DNA of 64,000 nt, from positions 1 through 64,000 of the forward strand of contig JAWUYA010000045.1 in the NCBI GenBank assembly GCA_034111045.1, written 5' to 3'. The DNA comes from JALJPB01 sp034111045. GTDB taxonomy: Bacteria; Pseudomonadota; Gammaproteobacteria; Enterobacterales; Alteromonadaceae. The position numbers were made by a program, and so were the translations under genes. Shown piece by piece: positions 9,089-17,304 of the stretch; position 1 is the first letter of the stretch; the number at the start of each line of letters is the position of its first letter. The notes under the pieces are model-generated. The model saw only the letters and a program-made list of their open reading frames with translations, was not told where the DNA came from and did no database searches.

Positions 9089-9393
9089 TACAATTAGCGC
9101 TCCAAATATCTGTTAATCAATGGTGTTATATTGTCACTGTCTTTTAATAACAACCTTTTAAATGAGCCTCCTTGTATATTCTAAAGTATTATTATCACCT
9201 TTATAGAAAATGATATTAGGTTAGAATAATAGTCATGTCCATATAAATTAGTATAGGTTAATAAAATGCTCATGTAGGTACTGGTCGAATAATAAAGTCT
9301 GGGGAGTTAAGTATTCACAGCGTCTATGAAAGAGAAAAATTCATGTCCGGTTTTCTAGATTAAAAGACCGTATTAAAGAGAAAATATATACTA

Positions 9394-9418
9394 AGTGCCA
9401 CATCACCAATGTGGCACT
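9394..9418. repeat. 10-bp perfect hairpin
   Basis: AGTGCCACAT (9394-9403), loop CACCA, then ATGTGGCACT (9409-9418). The stem is perfect and GC-containing but lacks a T run on either strand. It stands alone between genes, so a transcript-stabilising or protein-binding role is as likely as termination. Confidence 0.55.
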
Positions 9419-9519
9419 ATTTAGCGTTCATCGATTGTGTATCAACGACTGTTATGAGCTTCAAGAAGACCTTAGCGGTTGTGACTCTGATACTTCCGCA
9501 ACGTGCATTAAGTGATCAC

Positions 9520-9547
9520 AAAAAAGGCCGATGATTTCGACCTTTTT
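9520..9547. terminator. Bidirectional intrinsic-terminator-like hairpin
   Basis: A run of A's and GG (9520-9527) pairs with CCTTTTT (9541-9547), and the stem continues as CGA/TCG around a TGATT loop with one C-A mismatch. T runs follow the stem on both strands. No gene ends immediately next to it; on the minus strand the nearest is the asparagine-synthase-like gene ending at 9970. Confidence 0.5.
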
Positions 9548-9969
9548 AGCAATTTCAGTATGAATTTTTATTACTTGGTATGAAACTATATTACTCGACC
9601 ACAGCTTTTCCCATTAAAAAGTGGTCAGTCTGTCTGCTTAGGTAAATAAATAACTCGATAATAATTTTATGCTACTAGCCACACTGTTTTTTAAAAAACC
9701 GCCCGCATCTATGGTGCTTACAGCAATTTTCATCTTGCCACCTAGAAATTTTGTCCAGAAGGTTTAAATAATAGTCGCTGAGTACAGTAGTGCTGACTCA
9801 TTATTTTAGCCATAGCTTGCTGACTTTTTTAGGGCGGAAATAAAAGCTCGTTCATCTTTAGAATAAGGCAGCCATGGCAAAGGAGTGTTTTTTTGTAGTT
9901 TTAGATTATCCCTTAACTAGAGAAATATAGGATGGAGAAGTAGTTCAATATAGCTAGAGAGAAATGATG

Positions 9970-11697
9970 TTATTCATATTTTTGCAGCCACAATTCTAAT
10001 ACCACCAAAATCCAGATTAACTCGCCAAAATAACCGGCATGAACATTTTGATGCGCATTTAACGCGGTATCAATGAGGCTATCTTTAACAATATTACGCT
10101 TTTTAAAGGCATTTAACGTATTAAGCGTTAACGTTTTTAATGCTCGGTTTTCTTTCATCCAAGCACCAAAAGGTAAGCCAAAACCATGTTTACTTTTAGT
10201 TAAGGTTTGATCGGCTAGAAAGCCCCGGCAACTGTCTTTATAAAATTTCCTTAGCGTACTTCTGGGAAGCTTTTCATGCGCTGCGATTTTACAACTAAAA
10301 TCGACTACCGCTTTATCTAACAAAGGATAACGCACTTTGACACCTGCAAATTCACACATTTTATTGACTTTGAGCAGGTCGTTATCTGCGAGGGTAAATT
10401 TCCAATCTAAATAGAGCATACAATCAACGGGATCATCACTGGTGCAATCATCATAACGCGACTGCAGTTGTTCTATAGGTTGGCGACTATCAACTTCTGC
10501 CAAAAAATCATCCTCGAAAATAGCCTCATGCCCTAATTGATTGACAAAATTATAGCTATGTAATCGTTCGGGTAATTTTATTTCTGCTTGATTGATATAA
10601 CTGGCGGCTTTGTTAAATAAGGGCAGCTTTGCGATGGGAGTATGACAAATGATGCCTTTGGCTATTTTTTGAAAACCGTAGGGTACTTTTTGGTAGGCCT
10701 CAAAAACTTTTTGCTTGGCATACCTTTCATTGCCGGCAAATAACTCATCGCCACCATCACCTGCTAATAACGTAGTAACACCCTGTTGTTTGGCAAACTT
10801 AGCACAAAAATAAGCGGCCATAGCGGAAGAGTTACCAAAAGGTTCATCAAAATATTGTGCGACTTTTACAAATTCGTCGGCGGCATGTTCTGACTGTAAA
10901 TAAAGCACCCTATGTTGGGTATTAAAGTGTTTAGCCGTTAATTTGGCATAAGGTGTTTCATCATAACTTGCAAGAGTAAAACCGATAGAAAAGGTTTTGG
11001 CTTTTTTACTACTTTTTGCCAACATGCCAGCCACGGTTGAGCTGTCTAAACCGCCACTGAGAAAAGCACCACAATTGTCGGTGATGTGGCCTTTAACCGC
11101 TTGTTCAATAACTGATAAACATTGAGTTTGTAACGCGCTAATGTTGATATTATGGCTTGCAAATTTAGGGCGATACAAGGTTTGACTCAGTTGCTTACCC
11201 TTGGCAAATATTAGCGCCTTGCTTGGCTCTAATTTAGCTGCTTGCTGATAAATTGTGCTTGGTGATGGAATGCAGTGAAAGTAAATATAATTGAAAATTG
11301 CCTGTTTTGATAAGGTAAACGGCTCTAACGCCTTAGCTTTTAATGTTTTTAACGAAGATGAAACGAGGAGCTTGTTTGCTTGCTTAGCATAATAACAAGC
11401 CTGCATACCCAGCTGATCATTAACTAAGGTAACTCGTTGCTTAGCTGCATCGACAACGAGTAACCAAAAACACCCGGATAACTGTTGATAAAATGAAGAC
11501 AGATCTAGCGATAAATTATATAACTGAGGTAAGCTACCAATATCAGCTAAAGACTCATCAATAAGAATATCACCATAAACAATAATGGTTACCTTACCTT
11601 CTTCAATATACTGCACTTTTTGGTGCTCATTAGATGCCATGTCGGCTAAATCAACACTAACAAAATCCTTTTCTATACTCTCACTCATGTTAACCAT
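9970..11697 (-). CDS. Asparagine-synthase-like amidotransferase lacking the N-terminal Cys
   Basis: This 575-residue protein has the asparagine synthetase layout. A degenerate Ntn-type glutaminase domain (about 1-190) is followed by the PP-loop ATP-pyrophosphatase domain with AFLSGGLDSSTVAG at about 211-224, SIGFTLASYDETPYA near 237 and LLAGDGGDELFAGNERY near 275. The obligate Met-Cys start of active glutaminase domains is absent: the protein begins MVNMSES with no Cys at position 2. It may therefore use free ammonia or a different amine donor, or amidate or ligate a sugar acid. The polysaccharide context suggests a sugar-modifying role, as for asparagine-synthase homologues of exosortase A loci. 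Confidence 0.8.
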   Translation of the reverse strand: MVNMSESIEKDFVSVDLADMASNEHQKVQYIEEGKVTIIVYGDILIDESLADIGSLPQLYNLSLDLSSFYQQLSGCFWLLVVDAAKQRVTLVNDQLGMQACYYAKQANKLLVSSSLKTLKAKALEPFTLSKQAIFNYIYFHCIPSPSTIYQQAAKLEPSKALIFAKGKQLSQTLYRPKFASHNINISALQTQCLSVIEQAVKGHITDNCGAFLSGGLDSSTVAGMLAKSSKKAKTFSIGFTLASYDETPYAKLTAKHFNTQHRVLYLQSEHAADEFVKVAQYFDEPFGNSSAMAAYFCAKFAKQQGVTTLLAGDGGDELFAGNERYAKQKVFEAYQKVPYGFQKIAKGIICHTPIAKLPLFNKAASYINQAEIKLPERLHSYNFVNQLGHEAIFEDDFLAEVDSRQPIEQLQSRYDDCTSDDPVDCMLYLDWKFTLADNDLLKVNKMCEFAGVKVRYPLLDKAVVDFSCKIAAHEKLPRSTLRKFYKDSCRGFLADQTLTKSKHGFGLPFGAWMKENRALKTLTLNTLNAFKKRNIVKDSLIDTALNAHQNVHAGYFGELIWILVVLELWLQKYE

Positions 11698-11778
11698 TCA
11701 TCCCTAATGATAATATGAGTCAGCAACATCTTCTTTACGTTATTTGACATTGTTGACCATTTTACATGGTTGGCTATT

Positions 11779-12100
11779 TTAGCCATTTTTTAATAATAAT
11801 TGCTCTGGTATATTTTCAGGTGTCTCTCGCAATAAATAAGGCACCATGATCATTGCAGCGATCACTGCTCGCCAGCACTTGGCAACTAAAAATGTACCGT
11901 ATCTTTAACACCATCGAAATCAAAACCAAAACTAAAACCCAAACTAAAGTGATTGCTAAGGCAATAAGCCCTGACATTACAAAGACCATAGGCAATTGAG
12001 TATAGTCCCCAAAGGGTAAAACCACAGCAATAGCAACAATAAGTGCAATATTAGGTATCCACATCAATTTATTTGACAGTGTTTCATCGCTCAATACCAT
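11779..12100 (-). pseudogene. Small two-helix membrane protein split by a one-base frameshift
   Basis: The frame from 12100 encodes two hydrophobic segments (IPNIALIVAIAVVLPF and MVFVMSGLIALAITLVW...). It then turns unnatural after KIRY and stops at 11816. From about 11890 the neighbouring frame continues with YGTFLVAKCWRAVIAAMIM and ends LLLKNG at a stop at 11779. The total span of 322 bases is 107 codons plus one, so a single extra base near GTTAAAGATACGG (about 11890) explains it. It could be a real mutation or a sequencing error. The family is not recognised. It lies between the deacetylase and the amidotransferase on the same strand. Confidence 0.6.
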
Positions 12101-12133
12101 TAAAATACCATCATGCCAGTCAATAATGTAAGG

Positions 12134-13144
12134 CTATTTATTAAAATTGAGGCACAAACGCATAAAAAATTGAATCGGTTTTTTATCCAAAGGAGTGAAA
12201 CGTTTTATCATATAAAAACTCGATTGCTGCTCTACCGCACCCTCATCGGTTGTTACCGCCGACTTAAAATCAAGGCTGGCGATCACGTTCATATGTTCGG
12301 CATGAAAATGTTTACCATATTCGCCATAGGGGTAGGCAAAATGTTCAATAGGTTTTTTAACAAGCTCAGTCAAATACTGCTTACAGTCTAAAACATCTTG
12401 CTTGGCAACCTCCGCCGAAATATAACTAAACATAGGATGTGTCATGGTATGACAACCTATGGTTACTCCTTTACAATTTGATAACTCAAGCAATTGCTGT
12501 GCTGTTAATAATTGACGAGGAGCTGACGGGCTACCGGCTATTAATATCAGTTGTTTGACCCATTGAGCTTGCACTGAAGGTGTTTGATACTTGAATTTTT
12601 CAATAATGATACTGGCTGTGCTTCTTTTATCTTCATGCGTTAAGGTTGACAGCACACCAAGATCAAACATCTGCAAGTCTAATGAGGTGTTATGGGTATA
12701 TTCAAGGGCATGATTTATATCTTCATTCCATAGATGCCCCGAAGTAATTGCCGCGCCCGTGATAAAATAGGTACAAGGTAAGTCATATTCTTGCAGTATC
12801 GGTTGTGCATGAGTGAGGTTGTCGGTATAGCCCTCATCAAAGGTGATAACTATTGCTCGCCGAGGAATAACACCCTGGTTTAAAAACTCAACCGCTTGAT
12901 CTAAGGTAATGACATTAAAGATGCGTTTGATTAATCGCATTTGCCAGCGAAAACAGGCTTTATCAACACTGTTATTGTCGAATAAGTTATTCCCAATTAG
13001 TACGTGATGATAAATTAATACAGTGATTTTAGTGCTTGCACCAAAGGGAGAAATAATATGTGCCACTACTTTTAACAATAAGCAAAAAAAGTAACTGTCC
13101 TTAAATAAAAAATACTTAAACACCTGATTAAGTTTTAATTCCAT
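12134..13144 (-). CDS. Polysaccharide deacetylase family protein (NodB-like)
   Basis: This 336-residue protein is of the carbohydrate esterase 4 type. The first motif reads AIVITFDEGYTDN (about 98-110): the catalytic-base Asp is kept, but the metal-binding second Asp of TFDDGY is Glu. The HxxxH motif is CHTMTHP near 231 and the third motif is HFAYPYGEYGKHF near 271. A hydrophobic N-terminal stretch may anchor it. Such enzymes remove N- or O-acetyl groups from glycans. The start is ATG at 13144, eight bases after GGAG; a seven-codon out-of-frame leader ORF overlaps it (see repeat at 13141). It is divergent from the glycosyltransferase at 13232. Confidence 0.82.
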   Translation of the reverse strand: MELKLNQVFKYFLFKDSYFFCLLLKVVAHIISPFGASTKITVLIYHHVLIGNNLFDNNSVDKACFRWQMRLIKRIFNVITLDQAVEFLNQGVIPRRAIVITFDEGYTDNLTHAQPILQEYDLPCTYFITGAAITSGHLWNEDINHALEYTHNTSLDLQMFDLGVLSTLTHEDKRSTASIIIEKFKYQTPSVQAQWVKQLILIAGSPSAPRQLLTAQQLLELSNCKGVTIGCHTMTHPMFSYISAEVAKQDVLDCKQYLTELVKKPIEHFAYPYGEYGKHFHAEHMNVIASLDFKSAVTTDEGAVEQQSSFYMIKRFTPLDKKPIQFFMRLCLNFNK

Positions 13145-13168
13145 CTGACTTGCTCCATCTGACTTTCT
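13141..13168. repeat. 14-bp tandem duplication at the deacetylase start
   Basis: CCATCTGACTTGCT (13141-13154) is followed at once by CCATCTGACTTTCT (13155-13168), 13 of 14 bases identical. On the minus strand this places a second ATG 14 bases upstream of the deacetylase ATG, out of frame. The resulting ORF of seven codons stops just inside the real gene, so the duplication may have created a small upstream ORF. Confidence 0.65.
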
Positions 13169-13186
13169 TTCTGTTTTTAAAAAAAG

Positions 13187-13202
13187 TGCTAATATATTAG
13201 CA
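13187..13202. promoter_or_regulatory. 16-bp perfect palindrome in a divergent promoter region
   Basis: TGCTAATATATTAGCA reads the same on both strands. It lies between the divergent deacetylase (start 13144) and glycosyltransferase (start 13232) genes, where a dimeric repressor or activator could control both. The protein that would bind is unknown. Confidence 0.45.
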
Positions 13203-13231
13203 TAATAATTTTTAATAAATGGATTTGCATA

Positions 13232-14449
13232 ATGAGTTGTTTACTCGTGACTAGCATATTTGCACCGATCAATGGGGGGTCTGCGGTTGTGTATGAAAAA
13301 CTTTGCAAATATGGCGAACCCGGTTCTTTGGTGGTGCTTGCGCCTAAATATCACTGTGCTACCGGCGAGGCATTAGATGGTTGGCAAACACATGACAAAA
13401 AAGCTAATTATCCTGTACAAAGAATAAACCTTCTACGGCCTCAATTAATTCAATCAACCTCATTATTACATTCCATTTTTTTATTTTTTTTTGTCGATTT
13501 CCCTTTACGAGTTAAACTTTTTTTTGTGGTACTCACACTGATTAAAAAGTACGACATTAAGACAATTTGCATTGGAGAATTAAATTCGTTGAGCTGGATT
13601 GGCCCTTGGCTTAAAAAAGTGGTCGATATAAAAATTATTAATTATATTCATGGGGAAGAGATAACAACAGAAGCCACTTACCGCAGTTATAACAGAAATA
13701 GACGTGCCGCCATCAATAATGCGGATGCTATAATTGCTGTCAGTGGTTTTACCCGTGACTACCTAATCAATCGATTTAGAGTCAAACCAGAAAAAGTCAT
13801 ATTAATAGCCAACGGTGTTGATTTGCAGGACTTTTTTGTCAACCAAGGATCACAAAAATTAATTGACCGCTATCAAATAAGTCATAAGAAAGTCCTCACT
13901 ACAGTAGGACGATTAGTACCAAGGAAGGGTATAGATAATGTGATTAAGGCACTCCCTAGAACTATTGAAGCAATACCCGACCTACATTATGTCATTGTTG
14001 GTATAGGCCCTTATGAAAATGAATTAAAAGCATTAACCAAAGAATATAAAGTAGAAAAACATGTCACCTTTGCTGGTCGTGTACCCGAAGAAGAGCTTGC
14101 ACCCCATTACCAAGTAGCCGATGTCTTTATTATGCCCAACAGAACAATGCCTGATGGCGACACTGAAGGCTTTGGATTGGTTTTTCTTGAGGCTAATGCA
14201 TGTGGTAAGCCTGTGATAGGTGGACGTGCTGGCGGTGCGATTGAAGCCGTTAAAGATGGCATTAATGGCATATCCGTTGATGGTTTTAACCTTGACGAAA
14301 TAAGTGAGGCTATTATTAAAATGTTTAGCGATGAAAAATACCGTAATAACCTAATCGATAATGGCCTTAAACTGGCCAAAGATGCCTCTTTTGAACACTG
14401 TGCGTTAAAATTTAATAAGGTCTGTAATTCACTGAGCAAAAATACATAA
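13232..14449 (+). CDS. GT4-family glycosyltransferase
   Basis: This 405-residue GT-B fold enzyme transfers a sugar from a nucleotide donor during glycan assembly. The C-terminal donor domain shows KVLTTVGRLVPRKGIDNVI at about 214-232, HVTFAGRVPEEEL near 275, and the E-x7-E region GFGLVFLEANACGKPVIGG near 316. The N-terminal acceptor domain starts with the Gly-rich FAPINGGSAVVYE. A T9 run occurs in codons for the FFFF stretch (about 13484-13492). It opens a rightward run of polysaccharide genes, and the next gene follows after 25 bp. Confidence 0.9.
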   Translation: MSCLLVTSIFAPINGGSAVVYEKLCKYGEPGSLVVLAPKYHCATGEALDGWQTHDKKANYPVQRINLLRPQLIQSTSLLHSIFLFFFVDFPLRVKLFFVVLTLIKKYDIKTICIGELNSLSWIGPWLKKVVDIKIINYIHGEEITTEATYRSYNRNRRAAINNADAIIAVSGFTRDYLINRFRVKPEKVILIANGVDLQDFFVNQGSQKLIDRYQISHKKVLTTVGRLVPRKGIDNVIKALPRTIEAIPDLHYVIVGIGPYENELKALTKEYKVEKHVTFAGRVPEEELAPHYQVADVFIMPNRTMPDGDTEGFGLVFLEANACGKPVIGGRAGGAIEAVKDGINGISVDGFNLDEISEAIIKMFSDEKYRNNLIDNGLKLAKDASFEHCALKFNKVCNSLSKNT

Positions 14450-14474
14450 TAAAAAATTAAGGAAGGATTATATT

Positions 14475-15677
14475 GTGTCTAAATTCAAACATCCCGCTAT
14501 TGTCATAGGGATGGCATTAGGTGGTTTAGGTGTTACTCGCTCCTTAGCAAAGAGGGGGGTTAAGGTGTATTGTATTGACACTGACTTAACAACGCCTGAA
14601 ATGAAAACTAATAAAGGAACCAAGGTTAAATTTGAAACAATAAAAGAAGACAAGTTCATTGTTGATTTAATCAAATTTTGTCAATCACTTGATGACAAAC
14701 CGGTCATTTTTACCACCATCAGAATTCCCGCCACCTTATTGTCAAAACACAGAAAAAAATTTAAAAATATCGCCTTCATTAATATGCCAAGTGAAAAGCA
14801 CTTAGCCGAACTTGAAAATAAATATTTTATCGAAAAATATGCAAATAAAGCCAAACTCAACATCCCTTTAACCGCATATGTTGACCATCAATATACGCGA
14901 GAAAAATTAAAGAGTTTGACCTATCCGTGCATTATAAAACCAGATGACAACAGCATTGAGTTTGCTGAGCATTTTCAAAAAGCAAAAATAGCAAAAAATT
15001 TTGATGAAATGCGAACATACATAGATACCATTTTTTTCAAAATTCCAAAGATGAAGTTAGTGATACAAGAGTTTATTTTAGGTGGCGATGAATTGCTATT
15101 TTTTTGCTTACAATACCGCAGTGTCGATAATCAGCTACTTTCATCTTTTGTTGGACGAAAAATATTATCATGGCCAAGGGATACAGGAAGAACCTGCTCT
15201 TGCGCCCCTTATAATGGCCCTATTCATGATAAAATAAAGCAACTGACCACTGACTTTTTTAATGCCATCCCTGACTTTAAAGGATTCTGCAGTCTTGAAT
15301 TTAAATACGATAAAAATAGACAAGATTTGTACCTGATTGAACCCACAGTAGGAAGAACAGATTTTCAACAAGAAATTGCCACTTTAAATAATGAAAACAT
15401 GCCTTTTAAAGCTTATTTAGATCAGATTAACTTGAGTGATATTGTCAGAAAAAAAATGAACAAAAAATCAATATTATGGTTTGACCCTAGTGTAGAAAAA
15501 TGGGCAAAACAGCAAGATTACAACCAAAAATTGGATACTTCATTTAAACGACAAAATGCTTTTTTTCGTTGGTCAGATCCCATGCCTTTCATTAACTTAT
15601 TGAACAACAAAATTTACAAGAAGTTATCGAAAATTAACGTTTTAAAAAATGTACGCAACTTGCTTAATAATATCTAA
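14475..15677 (+). CDS. ATP-grasp domain protein
   Basis: This 400-residue protein starts with GTG at 14475, nine bases after GGAAGGA. It has an N-terminal Rossmann-like pre-ATP-grasp domain (AIVIGMALGGLGVTRSLA) and an ATP-grasp core with CIIKPDDN near 155, IQEFILGGDELL near 198 and the Mg-binding FCSLEFKYD...LYLIEPTVGRTD near 272-295. ATP-grasp enzymes join carboxylates to amines or thiols. In capsule and exopolysaccharide loci they often attach amino acids to sugar acids, which fits here, but the substrate cannot be read from sequence. It is in tandem with the preceding glycosyltransferase. Confidence 0.78.
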   Translation: MSKFKHPAIVIGMALGGLGVTRSLAKRGVKVYCIDTDLTTPEMKTNKGTKVKFETIKEDKFIVDLIKFCQSLDDKPVIFTTIRIPATLLSKHRKKFKNIAFINMPSEKHLAELENKYFIEKYANKAKLNIPLTAYVDHQYTREKLKSLTYPCIIKPDDNSIEFAEHFQKAKIAKNFDEMRTYIDTIFFKIPKMKLVIQEFILGGDELLFFCLQYRSVDNQLLSSFVGRKILSWPRDTGRTCSCAPYNGPIHDKIKQLTTDFFNAIPDFKGFCSLEFKYDKNRQDLYLIEPTVGRTDFQQEIATLNNENMPFKAYLDQINLSDIVRKKMNKKSILWFDPSVEKWAKQQDYNQKLDTSFKRQNAFFRWSDPMPFINLLNNKIYKKLSKINVLKNVRNLLNNI

Positions 15678-15719
15678 ACTAGCATGACGGCCTCTCGATT
15701 CATCATCTCATCTCATCGA

Positions 15720-15753
15720 GTTAAAAGTTAAAAGTTAAAAGTTAAAAGTTAAA
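15720..15753 (+). repeat. Heptanucleotide tandem repeat before the flippase gene
   Basis: GTTAAAA is repeated four times (15720-15747), followed by a six-base partial copy. It lies 15 bp upstream of the TTG start at 15769, next to the ribosome site AGGGAAA. Copy number changes by slipped-strand pairing would alter promoter or leader spacing by 7-bp steps. Confidence 0.8.
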
Positions 15754-15768
15754 TCCTATAGGGAAATT

Positions 15769-17253
15769 TTGAGCCAATTAAATCATAAAGAGTCAATTAA
15801 AAGTTCATTAATTATTGTGCTGGCCAAATGGATAGCAAGGCTTCTTGGCTTAATTAGCACAGTGGTCATTGCCCGTATATTAATGCCTGAAGATTTTGGT
15901 CTAATAGCAACAGCAATGATCTTTATTGGTTTTGTTGATTTACTATCCATGTTTGGTTTAGAAAATGCCCTTATCAGAAAAACAAACACCACAGATCAAG
16001 ACTACAATACGGTTTGGACTTTACAAATAATTCAAAAACTTATTATCGGAATGCTTGTTGTGGCTTTGTCACCGTTGATCACAAGTGGTTTTGATGATCC
16101 AAGGTTATTAAATTTATTGCAAGTAATGGCTATTGCTTTTTTTATTAGTGCTTTTAAGAATATTGGTGTTGTTAATTTCAGAAAACACTTAGCGTTTAAA
16201 AAGGAGTTTAACTATACGTTAATAGAAAAAATTTTAGGTGTGATTATTACCATAATATTGGTTTTATACTATCGCAATTATTGGGGCATTGCTTATGCAA
16301 TTGTCCTAAAGTCGATAGCAAGTTTACTTCTGAGCTTTATACTGGCCCCTTATCGCCCTAAATTATCGCTAATAGGTAGTAAGGAGTTTATCGGTTTTTC
16401 AATGTGGGAGTTTCTTAATAACTTTCTGCGGTATGCGCAAAACAAAATTGACGACTTGTTTGTCGCTCGCACATGGGGTGCCTCAATATTAGGGCATTTA
16501 AATTTATCTAAAGAATTAAGTTCGATGGTGCTTTCTGAAGTCGTTTTTCCAGTGAACCGCGCTATGATCCCCATATATTCTAAACACTTGGCCCGTAATG
16601 AAGAAAGTTTTGCTAAAACGCAATGTTTAGAAATGTTTTCAACCCTATGTGTTGTTATATTTCCTTTATGTGCAGGTATGTTCGCAGTAGGTGAGATAGT
16701 GTTCCCACTTATTTTTGGTCCACAATGGGCAATAGCATCGGAAATGTTCGGATGGTTAGCCTTAGGCTTTATTGGCGAATGCTTGTTTCGATATTTTAAT
16801 AGTTATTTTGTCGCTATTGGCAAGGTTCGTGTGTTTGCAAAATATAATAGCCTATTATTCCTTTCACTCATTTTTACCTTACTCGGTGTTTATTATTTTG
16901 ATGGCAGCTATATTACCTTGACCCAAGTAAAATTTATTGTACAAACTATTGTTTTTTTAGCTATATTGATATTCATTGCCAAACAGATAAGCGTAACCTT
17001 TAGTGAACTTATTAACTATATGATCAGACCTGTTATTGCGAGTATCACAATGGTCTTAATTATCGAAGAAAGTAAATCAATTAAAATCGATTATGCGATC
17101 TTTAATTTGCTTTTTCTTATATTATTAGGCGGTTTATCCTATATATCTAGCTTGTTTTTCATGTGTATACCTGGCTTATCCAATCAAACAAAATATTTTG
17201 AAAAAAAAGCATTTTACATCTTAATTAATAAGCTTAAAAATCGCATGAGTTGA
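15769..17253 (+). CDS. Polysaccharide flippase (Wzx-type, MOP superfamily)
   Basis: This 494-residue inner-membrane protein has about 12-14 hydrophobic segments. The N-terminal pattern WIARLLGLISTVVIARILMPEDFGLIA is typical of WzxC/lipopolysaccharide biosynthesis flippases, which turn undecaprenyl-linked glycan units to the periplasmic face. Mid-protein KIDDLFVARTWG and LNLSKELSSMV match the same family. The only plausible start is TTG at 15769, preceded by AGGGAAA. The 7-bp repeat upstream could modulate its expression. No Wzy polymerase is recognised beside it; the ligase at 25178 is the nearest relative. Confidence 0.9.
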   Translation: MSQLNHKESIKSSLIIVLAKWIARLLGLISTVVIARILMPEDFGLIATAMIFIGFVDLLSMFGLENALIRKTNTTDQDYNTVWTLQIIQKLIIGMLVVALSPLITSGFDDPRLLNLLQVMAIAFFISAFKNIGVVNFRKHLAFKKEFNYTLIEKILGVIITIILVLYYRNYWGIAYAIVLKSIASLLLSFILAPYRPKLSLIGSKEFIGFSMWEFLNNFLRYAQNKIDDLFVARTWGASILGHLNLSKELSSMVLSEVVFPVNRAMIPIYSKHLARNEESFAKTQCLEMFSTLCVVIFPLCAGMFAVGEIVFPLIFGPQWAIASEMFGWLALGFIGECLFRYFNSYFVAIGKVRVFAKYNSLLFLSLIFTLLGVYYFDGSYITLTQVKFIVQTIVFLAILIFIAKQISVTFSELINYMIRPVIASITMVLIIEESKSIKIDYAIFNLLFLILLGGLSYISSLFFMCIPGLSNQTKYFEKKAFYILINKLKNRMS

Positions 17254-17304
17254 GGTGATCACTAGAATTTTTTCTTTATTAACAATTAGTTAGGAAAGGC
17301 TATC

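Larger units (their letters stand above)
9089..9969. other. 881-bp gene-free region with hairpins and possible gene remnants
   Basis: No intact gene is supported. It contains two strong hairpins (9394-9418 and 9520-9547). On the minus strand, about 9825-9895, a short open stretch reads PLPWLPYSKDERAFISAL before a stop. That resembles coding sequence but has no start, so it may be the remnant of a lost gene downstream of the asparagine-synthase-like gene. Confidence 0.4.

Noticed and set aside
9394..9418. Sigma-54 promoter around TGGCAC
   Set aside because: TGGCAC is part of a perfect hairpin and no GC lies ten bases after GG.
11771..11790. Terminator at TGGCTATTTTAGCCATTTTTT
   Set aside because: The stem is only six base pairs and no rightward gene ends there; it overlaps the end of the frameshifted membrane protein.
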